A stretch of 64,000 nt of DNA, taken from Episyrphus balteatus (taxonomy: Eukaryota > Arthropoda > Insecta > Diptera > Syrphidae). Numbering within the stretch: position 1 is the first letter of the stretch; each line of letters opens with the position of its first letter. The notes under the pieces were generated by a model. That model searched no databases. It was not told the DNA's origin and was given only the letters and a program-made list of their open reading frames with translations. Position numbers and translations under genes: made by a program. Of the stretch, positions 1 through 12,250 are shown one piece after another. The stretch lies in the NCBI RefSeq assembly GCF_945859705.1, contig NC_079136.1, positions 42,458,989-42,522,988 of the forward strand, read 5' to 3'.

Positions 1-804
1 ATGAACTGGAAAATACCTTTATTTCTGCAGGCTCAATTTAATTTTTAAAAAAATAACAGGAATAACTGCTAAATGCAATGAACAAATGAATTTCATATTT
101 TTCCCTTTTTTCATTCAAGTTCTTTACATATAACAAAGAAATTATAAATATATTGAGAATTAATAAAGAAAAAAAAATTAATAAAGGAATTATTTTCCAT
201 ATGCAGCATAGAATTCAACGAGTGAAATTGATAAATTATTATTATGACGGTTTTTCAGTCAGAAATTTTACTTTTCTTCCTTTAGCTCCAATTATACAAT
301 ATTGTAAAAGGCCATTCATATGATTCATATGATTTTCAGTTTATTTTAATGATCACACCACCATATCTGACTTCGTATCCATAGTTCTAGTAAAAAACGA
401 AAATAGAGGAAAAAAACACGTATACGCCACAGTGAACTCTAACATGAATGAAGCTTTTTTTTCATCAAACACCATGTATAATATTATTGAGTCTATTAAT
501 TTAAAGAGAAAAATTCAAGTGAAATTGCTTTAATGACTATTTTTATTAACATATTTGGAAATACTTGATACATGATATTATAAATTCTTCTGAACACAAA
601 TTTCCCTGAATAATATGCAATTTTTTGCATTCTAAATGATTGAGTTTTGTATTAAAATAATGTTTTATTCTGTGTAAAGTCATTTTCTGCTATAGGCAGG
701 AGAGGGGTGAAGGTTTTCTTTTTTTGGAGTTTCGTTTGTATTTTTAAAATTAAGTGAATAACGGAAAAATTGTGTTACACAAAACTGATGCCCATTAAAA
801 ATAA
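1..804. other. AT-rich stretch, no gene seen
   Basis: This is low-complexity AT-rich DNA with many homopolymeric A and T runs. No open frame of useful length, RNA gene or clear repeat boundary was seen before the family E repeat that begins near 805. Confidence 0.5.
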
Positions 805-1690
805 AATGCACGACTGGGTCGCACGAACTTGCTCTTAGTAACTCTAAGTTGATTAAATTTTTAAGACTTTTTATATAGAAATTTGGAAAAATTTGTTTTT
901 TAAAAAAATAAAATCAAATCTGAAATCAGATTGCTCTTCAAAACAAGTATGCAGTTTTGATTGATATATTAAGATGCATTTTTAGACAAAAAATTTTCAA
1001 AATCGTTTGAGCCGATTTTTAAAAAAACTAATTTTTTATAAATAATTTTTTTGAAAAAAAGTTTTAAAAATAAAATTCGTATGCCATTTTGTAGAAATCA
1101 CTAATCAACATCTAAAACCAAAATTTCAAAAAAATTCAATGTCCCGTTTTCGAAAATTTAATTTTTCAAAAAAAAAATTTCAAAATTTTTTAAAAATCCA
1201 AAAATTATTTTTTTCGATATTTTATTTTTGGCTTATACTTGAATCATATAAATGCTTCTTTACAAAAAGTTTCGTTGAAATCGAATAGGCACTTTCGGAG
1301 ATAATCGGATTTGAAAAAAAAAAAACGGTTGTATGGCAGGTACCGTTAATAATTTATTAAAAGATAGACCTTGTCTTTAAACTTATATTTGAAATTTTTA
1401 AACAAAATCGTTGGAGCCGTTTTAAAAAAAATTTAAATTTTACTAAAATCGGTGTATGACAAGTACCGTTATTTTTGGTCCAAAAAATATATTCCAAAAA
1501 CCCCTCTGTTGAGTCGCCAAATAATGCTACAAACCAAGTTTTACATCAATCGGTCCATCCGTTGAGGCTGTAGCTTCGTTTACAGACAGACAGACAGACT
1601 GACAGACGAACAGACAGACGGACTTTCGGGACCCACTTTTTTGGCATTCTCTACCATCGTAATGTCATGGAAAAATGCTATTTCAACTTT
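805..1690 (+). repeat. Dispersed repeat family E, copy 1
   Basis: It begins with the box GCACGACTGGGTCGCAC near 810. It continues through alternating A-rich and T-rich blocks and ends in a run of GACAGACAGACAGAC-type tetranucleotides near 1580-1625, followed by GGACCCACTTTTTTGG. The same order of boxes recurs at 3515-4476 (reverse), 39441-40255, 49636-50210 (reverse) and, split by an insertion, at 56425-59950. No coding capacity is visible. The internal TTAA at 1377-1380 is the empty-site counterpart of the 2.9-kb insertion at 56748-59661. Superfamily is not determined; a Helitron-like or other non-autonomous element is possible. Confidence 0.7.
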
Positions 1691-3287
1691 TTTTTTTTAC
1701 GAATGCATAACTTGATTGGGGTTGAAAAAAAAATGGTATTTTTAATTATTTCTGACAGAAGTACATATCTCTCTTATCTAAAAAAAAAAAAGTAAAATGT
1801 GGAATTTGAAAATAATTAATTAATCTAGATTTTTTATCTATTTATTTAGATATTTTTTTTTTTCAAGAACGTCAAAAATATTATGGAAAATGTCATAGGT
1901 AAGCTAATCTTTTTATTTTTTTTATTTTATTTTTACCAAAAATAGGTAGATTTTTAAAAAATTCGAATTTTTCGATTTTAAATTATCCTAATTTTCAATC
2001 AAAAAAAGTAATAAGAAAAAATGTTTTAAGTTTTGAGAGTTTTAATAGAGCATAATTTTTTATTGAAGTTTTTACTTTAAGGGGATGTATACAAATTTTT
2101 CAGCTATTGTACTAATTCTACCAAAAATGGAAGTAACCATAAAATGAACTGTTTATATTATTAATTTAATAAAGCTCTTTAACGCCTTTAGTCCATACAC
2201 AAATTTGGCATTTCATCCCTCAGTGGAGCTAAATTGGACTCATTAGTAGTTTACTTATGTACTAATATTGTCAGATGATAAGTCAACTGATGAGTCGAAG
2301 TGAGCTCTAACGGAACGATATGCCAAATTTTTCTAATGGCCATATAAAGCTCAATTAAATCAATTTTTTTTTAATTTTTGCAATTCCAAAAATGCTAGCG
2401 TTGTCAATTTTTAACTGATTTTTGTTCTTTTATCTATTAAAAAAAAAAAGACAAGTGTCCATTAAAAATGAAAAAAAAAAACTGTCAAATCACATACAAA
2501 TTTTGAAATTACCTTTAATGAAGAGTGAATAAATTGGGCCTTAAACCTTTTATAGTTTTGCTATCAAACCTTTTTTTCCACTTTGATTTTAAACTTACTA
2601 ACGTCACCACCGTTATGCATCTTATTTCAAGATATTCTCAGACAATACAATAGTTAAAATACTTTTAATGTAAGAAACAGTAAAACACATTAAGCATTAA
2701 TGTATTGAAGTTCATAATTTAGTGAATAGGTAAATAAATAAGAGTGAAATATGTACAAAAATATGCTTATGCTCTCATGGAATTACCCAATATGCATTTT
2801 CAAATGCAACGATATTATTTTTATACAAATCGATTCAAAATCGGCAACACAAAAAATGTTGGATTTCTTCCAAAACCACCAACCAATTGTTTGTTTAACA
2901 AAACTGTATATATTTTTTACCCAAATGATCTAAATCGTTTCGGTCAATGTTGTACCGATTTTCATAAAAAATATATCGTTACATTTAAAAATTAATGCGG
3001 CTTTGGTACTGGTCTGTCATTTTTATAAAGCGAATATGACTGAAAAATGTGTTTTTAAGGCGACATTGCAACCGTCTTCAATTTTTATGGCTCAAGGACA
3101 TTGTAATTTATTAACAAAGAAAATGTTTTAATACTTTTTAATGTAGATCCCATTTCATTGGACATATTTACCTTATTTATAATGACAATCACATACCTTG
3201 CTTGTATAAATTATAATTATTGAGTTGTTTTAAAATATTTAAATAATATATTTGATTCGGAAATTCATTTCAATCTTTGTTGTTTCT
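1691..3287. other. AT-rich stretch, no gene supported
   Basis: This is AT-rich DNA with several A/T homopolymers. An 83-codon open frame at 2744-2995 has no recognisable motif and the composition of its surroundings, so I do not call it a gene. Confidence 0.45.
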
Positions 3288-3296
3288 AAAAAAAAA
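3288..3296 (-). terminator. RNA polymerase III T-run terminator of the tRNA
   Basis: Nine consecutive A on the plus strand give a T9 run on the minus strand, starting two bases past the tRNA 3' end. This is the normal Pol III termination signal. Confidence 0.8.
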
Positions 3297-3297
3297 C

Positions 3298-3379
3298 CGA
3301 CGAGGATGGGATTCGAACCCACGCGTGCAGAGCACATTGGATTAGCAGTCCAACGCCTTAACCACTCGGCCACCTGGTC
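3298..3379 (-). tRNA. tRNA-Ser (anticodon GCT)
   Basis: Read on the minus strand, this 82-nt gene folds as a class II (long variable arm) serine tRNA. It has D-arm box TGGCCGAGTGGTTAAGG (internal A box), anticodon loop CTGCTAA with anticodon GCT, a variable arm around TGTGCTCTGCACG, and T-arm GGTTCGAATCC (B box). No intron is present, and a T9 terminator follows at once. The acceptor stem pairs GACCAGG with CCTCGTC, which leaves a C-C mismatch at the fourth pair; the other six pairs are canonical. From memory, insect tRNA-Ser(GCT) genes have G at that position, so this looks like a single G-to-C change. The gene may be functional but weakened, or an early pseudogene. It reads AGC/AGT codons. 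Confidence 0.93.
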
Positions 3380-3514
3380 CTGTGCATGACGTTGTGATGC
3401 AATTATTTTCGAAAAAAATAAAAAAAGGCATTTAAACTTAATTGCAAATGATCCTTAAAATAAATTTTAAAAAATGCAAATCTAATTACAAAAAGGGATT
3501 TTTGGTAAGAACTT

Positions 3515-4476
3515 TATCATGACCCATTTTACTTGCTCTATAGGGCAAGTATTGGTTTCGTATCAAAAAAAATTTCGAGGTTTTAATCAAAACTAACATT
3601 ACGATAATAGAGGAGTCCAAAAAAGTGGGTCTCGTCATGACGTCCGTCGGTCTGTCCATCCATCTGTACAAGTAGCTGCAGCCTAAACGGCTCGGCGGAT
3701 TTTCATGAAATTTGGTACAGATAGTTTTTTTTTGTAATTTCCAAGGTTGGTTTTTTTTTTTTTTAAATCTCTCGGTATACGTTATAACCTCCCATACAAA
3801 CTTTTCGAATTATTGCAGTTTTCTCGAAAACTGCTCTAACGATTTCGATTAAATTTGGTGTTCGTTATAGTCTTAGTGATTCTAACAAAACTGCGTTTTT
3901 AGTATTTCATACAAATTTCGGGAAACGGAAATATGGCGTTGGCGTTTTCTGCGAAACTGATATATTTTTTAGTTAATATCGCATATTTCATCAAAGACTA
4001 AACCAATTTTATTCAAAATTTGCAGACAATTTTTTTTTGTCATTTTGAAGTGTAAAATCGTCGGTCTCATAAGAAAACCTCTCAACTCCACTTTTTTTCA
4101 AAAATGATTTTTGAATGCCATTCTTTAGAAAATATGTCAGCGGAGCAACTAAGAAAATTTGGGGTCATTCCGAAAACTCTAAATAGACTTAAATTCAAAT
4201 TTTGCACAGCGCGTTTCTTCTCAACTACTCTGTTGTTCGTTTACTCTTTCGTCTCTCCTGTAAAATTTTGATTCTGGGAGTTACGAGGTTTTCTCATGAG
4301 ACCGACGAAATGTAAAAAAAAAAATTAAAAAAGTTTTTGAAAAACAAATTTAAAATGGAATTTATTTATTTTTTGTTCAAAATTTAACGAAAATCTCTAA
4401 TTTCCAATAGTTATTTAAGATAAAGATACTTTGAACTACAAGAGCAAGTACGTGCGGCCCAGTCTTGCATTTTATT
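3515..4476 (-). repeat. Dispersed repeat family E, copy 2 (reverse)
   Basis: In reverse orientation this copy carries the CCCACTTTTTTGGAC box and the GACGGAC/GACAGAC-like run near 3610-3660. It ends at GTGCGGCCCAGTCTTGCATTTT near 4452-4473, the counterpart of the GACTGGGTCGCAC start box of copy 1. The interior is more divergent than in the other copies. It includes a self-complementary pair of phrases, CGTCGGTCTCATAAGAAAACC near 4059 and CTCATGAGACCGACG near 4294. No coding capacity was seen. Confidence 0.6.
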
Positions 4477-5046
4477 TTTATATGAATCAATTTTGAATTT
4501 TTAAGCATATTATCTAACCTTAAACACCTACTTTTGATTTGTCTTAAAAGTTCGTTAATTTGAGAGCTCTACAGAATTTAAAATGTTTCTAAAATTTGAA
4601 TTTACAACATTTTTAAATAAAACAATGAATGAAAGTTTAAATACAAAGCAAGTATTTCGTTTCAGTAATTAATTTAATTCTGTTTAAAATTGTATCTCAT
4701 CTTCTTTGTTTAACCTTTTTTTATAAACCCTAAATCGATTTCGTAAAATATTTATCTAAATTACACCTTAACTCATTCCAATTGCTCAATCAAGGGTCAA
4801 AAACAACAAAATCCTAAGTATCTACATTAAATTCAAATAAAAAAAAAATTAATGAAAATTGCCCAAAGAAAACTTTTGATCAACAAAATAAAAACAAAAA
4901 AAGTTTCAATTCTCTTTTTTTTTCGCAGAGCTAAAAAAAAAAAAAAGAAACATTTTGCACGAGATTAAAATAATCGTAAACAATGGATTAATAAAGTAAT
5001 TTTCTTTTCGCCGATTACGGGTAAAAATTTCCCTATGACCCCGTAC
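4477..5046. other. AT-rich stretch, no gene seen
   Basis: A/T homopolymer-rich sequence without an open frame or recognisable repeat boundary. It precedes the hairpin element whose left target duplication begins at 5047. Confidence 0.5.
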
Positions 5047-5054
5047 AAGTACAT

Positions 5055-6393
5055 TAGGGTGGGTCAAAAAAATCGAAATTCTTTTTTTGAATTGGTACTC
5101 CGAAAAATCGATTGCTAGACCCCTCTAGAATATACACACCAAATATGAGCTCTTTATATTAATAAGAAGGTCCTCCGCTTTGCAATTTTCCATTTTTACA
5201 TCAAGTTTCTACTAAAAAAAAATAGTTTTTTTATTTATTGACTTTTTAGCAAATTTCTTTTCATATTCTTGTAGGAAATTGAACGCTCTACAAAAAAGGC
5301 CTTATACACTTTTTTCGTTTATCTAACCGTTGAATAGATATTTGAGGTCCAAAAATCGAGAAAATCTTTAAAAATTCGTTTTTTGTTCTCAATTTTGTAA
5401 CAAATTGAAAAATTATAATGATCAAACGCGCAAGACATATTCTTGTTGAAAATTGATTGCTCCACAAAAAAGGTCTTATTAACTTTTTTCATTAATCTAA
5501 CCTTTCTAAAGATATTCGAGGTAAAAGTTAAAAAAAAATATAAAAACATTTTATATTTTAAAAAAAATTCTAATTCACTGAAACTTCATTATTTTCAAAT
5601 TAGCAAGATATATTCTTGTAGGGGCTTAAACGTTCTACAAAAAATTCCTTGGAATGAAATTGATTGCTTTAACCGTTTAGAAGATATTCGTATCCAAACC
5701 AATGCTCACTGATTTCAATAGTTTTCTTATGACCCGTATGCATTGCGATTTGGATACGAATATCTTCTAAACGGTTAAAGCAATCAATTTCATTCCAAGG
5801 AATTTTTTGTAGAACGTTTAAGCCCCTACAAGAATATATCTTGCTAATTTGAAAATAATGAAGTTTCAGTGAATTAGAATTTTTTTAAAAATATAAAATG
5901 TTTTTATATTTTTTTTTAACTTTTACCTCGAATATCTTTAGAATGGTTAGATTAATGAAAAAAGTTAATAAGACTTTTTTTGTGGAGCAATCAATTTTCA
6001 ACAAGAATATGTCTTGCGCGTTTGATCATTATAATTTTTCAATTTGTTACAAAATTGAGAACAAAAAATGAGTTTTTAAAGATTTTCTCGATTTTTGGAC
6101 CTCAAATATCTATTCAACGGTTAGATAAACGAAAAAAGTGTATAAGGCCTTTTTTGTAGAGCGTTCAATTTCCTACAAGAATATGAAAAGAAATTTGCTA
6201 AAAAGTCAATAAATAAAAAAACTATTTTTTTTTAGTAGAAGCTTGATGTAAAAATGGAAAATTGCAAAGCGGAGGACCTTCCCATTAATATAAAGAGCTC
6301 ATATTTGGTGTGTATATTCTAGAGGGGTCTAGCAATCGATTTTTCGGAGTACCAAATCCAAAAAAAAATTTTCAATTTTTTTGACCCACCTTA
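5055..6393. mobile_element. Long-hairpin hAT-type non-autonomous element, copy 1
   Basis: The element starts TAGGGTGGGTC and ends with its inverted form GACCCACCTTA. It is flanked on both sides by AAGTACAT (5047-5054 and 6394-6401), an exact 8-bp target duplication. Almost the whole element is one inverted repeat: arm 5055-5698 is matched by arm 5749-6393 with few differences, leaving a loop of about 50 nt near 5699-5748. No transposase frame is present; the open frames at 5319-5549 and 5443-5712 are just the two arms read through. Eight-bp duplications and a TAGGG-type end fit the hAT superfamily, although P and Merlin elements also make duplications of about this size. A shortened relative lies at 54508-54943. 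Confidence 0.9.
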
Positions 6394-6401
6394 AAGTACA
6401 T

Positions 6402-7955
6402 CCTGATTAATGCCTTCTCCCCGGAAGGCAGTTTATATTGCGAGAGGGATAATAATATATATCGGCCTTGATATAGAACTCGTGAAGTACATAAAATATG
6501 TAGCTAATCTGAGAAACAGAAAAAAAAGAGAAAAGGAAATGGAAAATAAAATACTCTTTTTTTTGAAATAATGGAACATAATAAAAACCCTTGGAGTGGT
6601 TTTTGTTTTATTTTATTTTAAGCTCTTTCGTTTGTTTGGTGGTAATTTTATAAAATATCGGTGTTTATTGTTCAAGAGGGTAAAAGCTATTACACAAAAT
6701 GATTTAAATGAAAAATGTATTTGCCTTTGGTTAGGAATAGGTTAACTTTGGTAGTTATGAGCCTTTTTTTTTAAATTTTTTCGTTTATTTTGTGTGAATT
6801 AGTTAATATAAGTTTTTTTTTTTATTTTTTATTTAAATAAACTGGAAGCCAAATGAAATAAAACCATCCGATTCAATCTATTTTAAGGGACTAATTAGCT
6901 TTATTACTACCATTTGCCTCGTAGTAGGCGGTGATTAAAATTCGAATTTTCTAAATTTTATTTGGAAAGATAAAGCACGATGGAATAATATAATGTGTGT
7001 TTTTATTTTATTAGATCTGATAAAAAAAATCATTGTTTATTTTTAATTGTTTATTTTCAGCTTTAATTTTTCCAGTTATTTAAAATTGAACTGCAAAATA
7101 TGAAACAATTTCACAAACTAAATGTAACAAAAAACGTCACCACTAACCTAACATGGGTACATTCATTGAACGACAGAAAGTCTCAAAACAATAGGGATAC
7201 AAAGTTAAAAAATTTTAAAAGTCAACCAAGTCCCTTTACAAACGTAATCCAATTGATAAAAGCGATATGAAAAACCAGCACATACAAAACCTTTACTTAG
7301 AGGATTACACGAGATGAAACCATTCATTTTAATTGCTCGAAAAATCCAACTGCGGCCTATAAAACACGTCCCTAGAGAGATCAAGTTTTGTGAATGAAAG
7401 GTTGTTCGGCACAAAAATATCGTTCATTTCTAAAACGAAGCAATTAAGCTTGACATGTTTTAATTTCTCTAGGTATAACAAAGATAAAAAAAATTCTTAG
7501 GTTTACTTTTTTTTAATCCTAAAATATGTGTAGGATGAAGGTATTGTTAAACTAATCCCTCAAGGTTTTTAGAATTTGATTGCCAGATGTCAAAATCTAT
7601 TCTGAGAGTAAACTACCAGTTAAAACATAATATATTCCTCTCCTATCTTATAATATCGTTGCCACAGTAACACTAAGGGAATAGGTATTATGACCAAGGA
7701 TTTTAATACAATGAGAGATATTCCAAGTTCAGTTAATATTGTTTGATACAATGTTAAATTTGAAACTTTATACACTGAAATTTTTTGAAGTGAAAACTTC
7801 TGTAGTATCGTAGTGATTTGGAACAAGATGAAACGAAAAAGCGACAGAAAAAATCAATTGATCATAACTTTTTTGTTTTAATAGATAGATGAATAAAATT
7901 TATACAGTAGATAGGTAATTAAATAAATTATAATTGTGCAAAATTTCAATTAATT
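6402..7955. other. AT-rich stretch, no gene supported
   Basis: Mostly unique-looking AT-rich DNA. Open frames of 60-70 codons on the minus strand at 7205-7414 and 7620-7826 have no motif, and I do not support them. Confidence 0.45.
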
Positions 7956-7959
7956 TCAT

Positions 7960-8680
7960 GTTCAAAATTCTGGGATAACAGTGAAAAGATGTGATTTTTC
8001 TAAACACGTTATATCTTTTTTTCTAGAGCATATAACAAATTTATTTTAAAACGCATGCTGATAATATTACCTTTCATTTGATATATCACACATAATGGTA
8101 CGTGCTCTACAAGTTGTATAATCTTTAATTGAAAAACTTGAAACAGGGCTACCTTCATAGATTTTCAAAAAGAGGCCAAAAAGCTTATAAAAATCAAATC
8201 AGCCTTAAACAACAGTAACGTATATTTTTTTTACAATTGAGTTGTTATAATTGAAAGTGGTTTGGATCACATTTTCCTTGATTTTCAAAAAAACGTCAAT
8301 TTTTTTAATCAAACGTACATAATTTAAAAAAAGAGGAAAAAGAGGAACCAAAATATCAAAAAGAGGGATTTTTAAAAAAATTCTTATTTTTTTTGTAGGC
8401 ATGGTAGAATTATGACTGAAGCGTCATATAAAAGGTGAAATAATAATGATATGAAATTTATTATAGGTTATCATTTAAAAAACGGATTTAATGGAGTTAG
8501 AAGAGAAAAGAGTTTGATTGTTTTGCTTTTCTTATGAAAACTAATTGGGTTAAAAAAAATACTAGCTCTTTTTGAAGATGTTGTTTAGACATGATCGATA
8601 TAAATATTTTGAGCTGAAACAATAAGCTTTCAGATGGTATACAATTTATTGTAGGTTGTCATATAAAAAAAAAGTGATGG
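7960..8680. repeat. Dispersed repeat, copy 1 (related to 36690-37130)
   Basis: Phrases such as GCTGATAATATTACCTTTC, followed by TTTGATAT and ACACATAA, and later TTCTTA(T/C)TTTTTTT with ATGACTGAAGCGTCATAT, recur in the same order at 36690-37130. This shows an old, diverged repeat. No ends or target duplications were identified and nothing is coded. Confidence 0.55.
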
Positions 8681-11600
8681 AATATAAAAAAGTTATATTT
8701 TTCCGATTTTTTTTTTTTTTGTTTTGCTAGAAAAATGATTTTAAAGGTTTCACTTCAACCACTTGTGAATTGCACACATGATTTTTTTTTTTAAGCATGT
8801 AAAGAAGACATACAGTCCTTAAATATTATTTCGGACTTTTTAAACTTGGTAAAACAGTAAAAAAGTAAGAAACTAAAAGGTCTACAAAATTATCTTGGGT
8901 GAAAGGGTGTTTTTTCTTTAGATTAAATCAAAAACAAAAACTTAAGAATACTGGTAAAAGTAATTAGTTTACCGAAAAAAACAAGAATTTAAACACAATA
9001 AAAAAATATTTTTGGTTAAAGGGTGTTTTTTGCGAAATAGGGAAAAGTCAAGATATGTCACTTCATTTTTTCAGAGTTTACCTTAAGTGCAGTTTCACCT
9101 TCAGAAGCATCCGAAGGGATCTACAAAACCTAGACGATATTCTCTCAAGAAGCACTTATCACCTTTGGATAGCTGCTGTCTAGACATCAACAGTTCTCTA
9201 CACTCCTGTTCCAGTGTTCAAATTAAAACCAACTTAACCGAACGCCAAATTTTGTTTAAATCAAAATTAACGGTACTTGCCATATGGAAAAATCAAAAAA
9301 AAAATGTTTAATTTTTAAAAAATACGTATACTGTGGCAAAAAAGTTCTTACTTTTGCAATAAAAAAATACTTTTGGACAACAACTGACAACAGTACCTGC
9401 GGTGGAACCGTTTTCTTGATTTGTTACTTTCTCAAATAAAAGCGTTTTAGTAATCCGAACTTAAAAACTATGAAGAATTTCCAAAAATATGAATTTTGTA
9501 TTTAAAAAATAAAAACATTTTATTTAGTTCTTGGGAAAAAAAATTTCAAAAAAAATTTGATATTTCTTTAAAATGATATTTCTTTTTACATATATAAAAA
9601 ATACTTTTTTTAAAACGACGTCTAGGTACAATTTTAAAAAAAAAAAGGTTATTATATTATATCTAACTAAAATAAATTTTAAATTAAAACCATTTCAAAA
9701 ATTAATTTTTTCTTACATTTCTTTTAAAAATAATTTTAAAATTAAACTTACCTAACTTATGATTTATTATTATAAAAAGTTTTAGAATTCTAAACTAATT
9801 TATATATAAAATATCTGAAAACTAGGAAAAAGGAGCTTTTAAAATCACTGTATAATCCAAATAATAATTTTTTTTTTCAAAAACTTATACGAAATATATT
9901 TTTTGAATTGCACTTATACCATTGAACCTGTTTATTCATTTTTGAATTTTTACTAAATAATTAAGTAGAGGATATTTCCATACATACCATTTTCATATAG
10001 AAGCGTTTAAATTTATGTAACTTTAAAACCTTATAAAATTTCAAAAACACATTTCTGGGTTTTAAAAAAAAAATATTTAATTTTTTTTTTCATTGAAAAT
10101 CATTTTTTTTGTTTTTTTTTTTTTTTTGAAATTTTGGATTTTTATAGTTCATTATTTTTTTCTTAAGATTTGCACATGAACTATAGCAGGTACTTTGTGG
10201 AAAATGTTAGAATTTTGTATAGGTACAACTTTTTTTTGAAAAATCTACTCTAAGAATTTCCATTTTTCTTTGTAAAGAATTCTCTTTATATATTTTCTCT
10301 TTATAATAATATAAAATTTGTGTTAACGTTAAAATAAAAAAAAAAACTAAAAATTACATTTGTGACAACTCAGGAATATGGAGCGTTTAGCACGATTTTG
10401 AAGTTTCTCCCGTTTCTTTATTTTTTTTTTTTTTCATGACTGATCTCCCCACTGTATTTTTTTTAATCGAATGAGAATTCATTCCCATTTTTGTTAATAA
10501 CTCTATAAAGTAGTAAGATTTTTTAACAGTGTACCTTCTGTTAAGTTTATAAACTGAATGACGACAATCATAAGAACACATGAATCTGTGTATCAAAATA
10601 ATATGTGAAATACGATTCGAAGACACAAACCTTCATTCGTTTGTACTATCTAAGGTCTATAAAGGTTTATTTATATCATCGACAAATTCAATTATTTCTA
10701 ATCTAATTGGGAATATACACACGCTATGAAGTTTGCACTATCAAACCGATGCCATTTGGTTCACCTACAACCTGCCCCATGGCCATTGAATGGTTATGAG
10801 CTTTGGTTATTCTAACGCCTTCAGCCATAGTGAGAGAGCAGCTCATAAATCAATCTATCATTCACTTATTCGATATTTACTCTGTCCTTCACTACAACCT
10901 CAAGTTTCTCAGTTGATTTTCAGAAATTCCCAATGGAAATTTTACATTATTGTAGGCGATAGGTAAGGTACATTGAAAATTCAAAATTGGTTGAGCCTAA
11001 ATGTTAATCGAATAAGAGAACTTCCGCAAAATAAACACAAAACCTAAATACTTTTCCCAAAAGGGATTGCTATTTGAATAGACGGTTAGAGGATGGAATA
11101 CATCACATCTATATGAAATATGCTTTGAAATATTGTGAAATATTGATGTTCTCATTATGATATGATATTAGGTTAGGGTGTCCCACCCACCCAAAATGTG
11201 TGTCTACTTCAGTGTACTTGGTGAAATAACTGGGCAATGATGAATGAAGTAAATATTGAATTCTAGGAAATTCTATTTATGGGAATCCCAAACATGCATG
11301 CACCGTGAAAGGACATTAAATAGCTTACCAGAAGCTTACTCGTAAATTATATCATTATCATTAGTATGCCGATTTTGGGTACTACAATGCAGCCTTATGG
11401 TTAATGAAATGGACTACCACATGGGAGATCTGGAATTGAATAGAGCCTACACCATCTTGTCATGTTAATTCTATACCTACATGAAAACTTGCATCAGTCA
11501 TCCAGTTGGTATTTTTTGTTAAAATGTTGCGATTGCTATAATCTTCTAACTATTCAAATCATCCAAGTGCACTCCCTGAAGGCTTATGAGTGAAGCGCTG

Positions 11601-11820
11601 ACGGCTTAGGTAAATTTATATATTACACGGTGTAACACTCAAAATATACGCGGGCGGAGACCTATCAGGTTTTGTAGAGCTAGTCGCACTGAATACGAAA
11701 AGGTATTTGAAAATCCCCTAACACCCCCAAAATCTGAAGTTACGGGCAAAAAACGGTTTTTTGGACCTTCACCCATTGAAAAAATTCTAGCTTCGACAAT
11801 TTTTTACCCATTTTCGATTT
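8681..11820. other. Non-coding stretch with a short recurring GAAAGGGTGTTTTTT motif
   Basis: Near 8900 and 9020 the phrase AAAGGGTGTTTTTT occurs twice; it recurs at 20540, 20690 and, altered, at 22097, always beside short A/T blocks, suggesting fragments of one old repeat. About 10.7-11.6 kb is less AT-rich and of higher complexity than its surroundings, but I see no splice-linked coding pattern. The open frame 9087-9311 shows no recognisable family. Confidence 0.4.
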
Positions 11821-11823
11821 TTT

Positions 11824-12250
11824 TACAGTTTCTGATAGAAGATAAATATACCTTTTTAACAATGTATAAAACATGTAACTCGGTTAAACCACTTAGAATT
11901 TATAAGCTGTCGAAGTTCAAAAATTCCATTTTTTTCGTCATTTGCCCAACTTCGGCATCAATTTAAAGTATATGTTTTCAAAACAACATGCTATTTAAAA
12001 AATATATTCATAAACAATATCTATTTCCCAATCAATCGAGGTATTTTTTATGAAAATCACTCCAAAATTGGCTGAGAAAAAAATTTTTTTCGATTTCAAC
12101 CCAGATACAGAAATTCGAACTTTGTTGGGCAAATGACGAAAAAAATGGAATTTTTGAACTTCGACAGCTTATAAATTCTAAGTGGTTTAACCGAGTTACA
12201 TGTTTTATACATTGTTGTAAAGGTATATTTATCTTCTATCAGAAACTGTA
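11824..12250. repeat. Inverted repeat (foldback), arms about 130 bp
   Basis: The arm at 11824-11952 (starting TACAGTTTCTGATAGAAG) is repeated in reverse complement at 12120-12250 with few differences; the loop is about 165 bp. The mirrored 63-codon frame at 12096-12287 is an arm read through. Outer ends and target duplications were not resolved, so this may be the core of a larger inverted-repeat element that starts nearer 11640. Confidence 0.8.

Noticed and set aside
3486..3671. 61-codon minus-strand frame starting MYRWMDRPTD
   Set aside because: It is the GACGGAC/GACAGAC-like run of repeat family E in translation; the other copies give similar spurious frames (for example 49635-49835).
5319..5712. 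Two overlapping 76- and 89-codon frames on opposite strands
   Set aside because: They read through the arms of the long hairpin element; the mirrored arm encodes the same text with stops.
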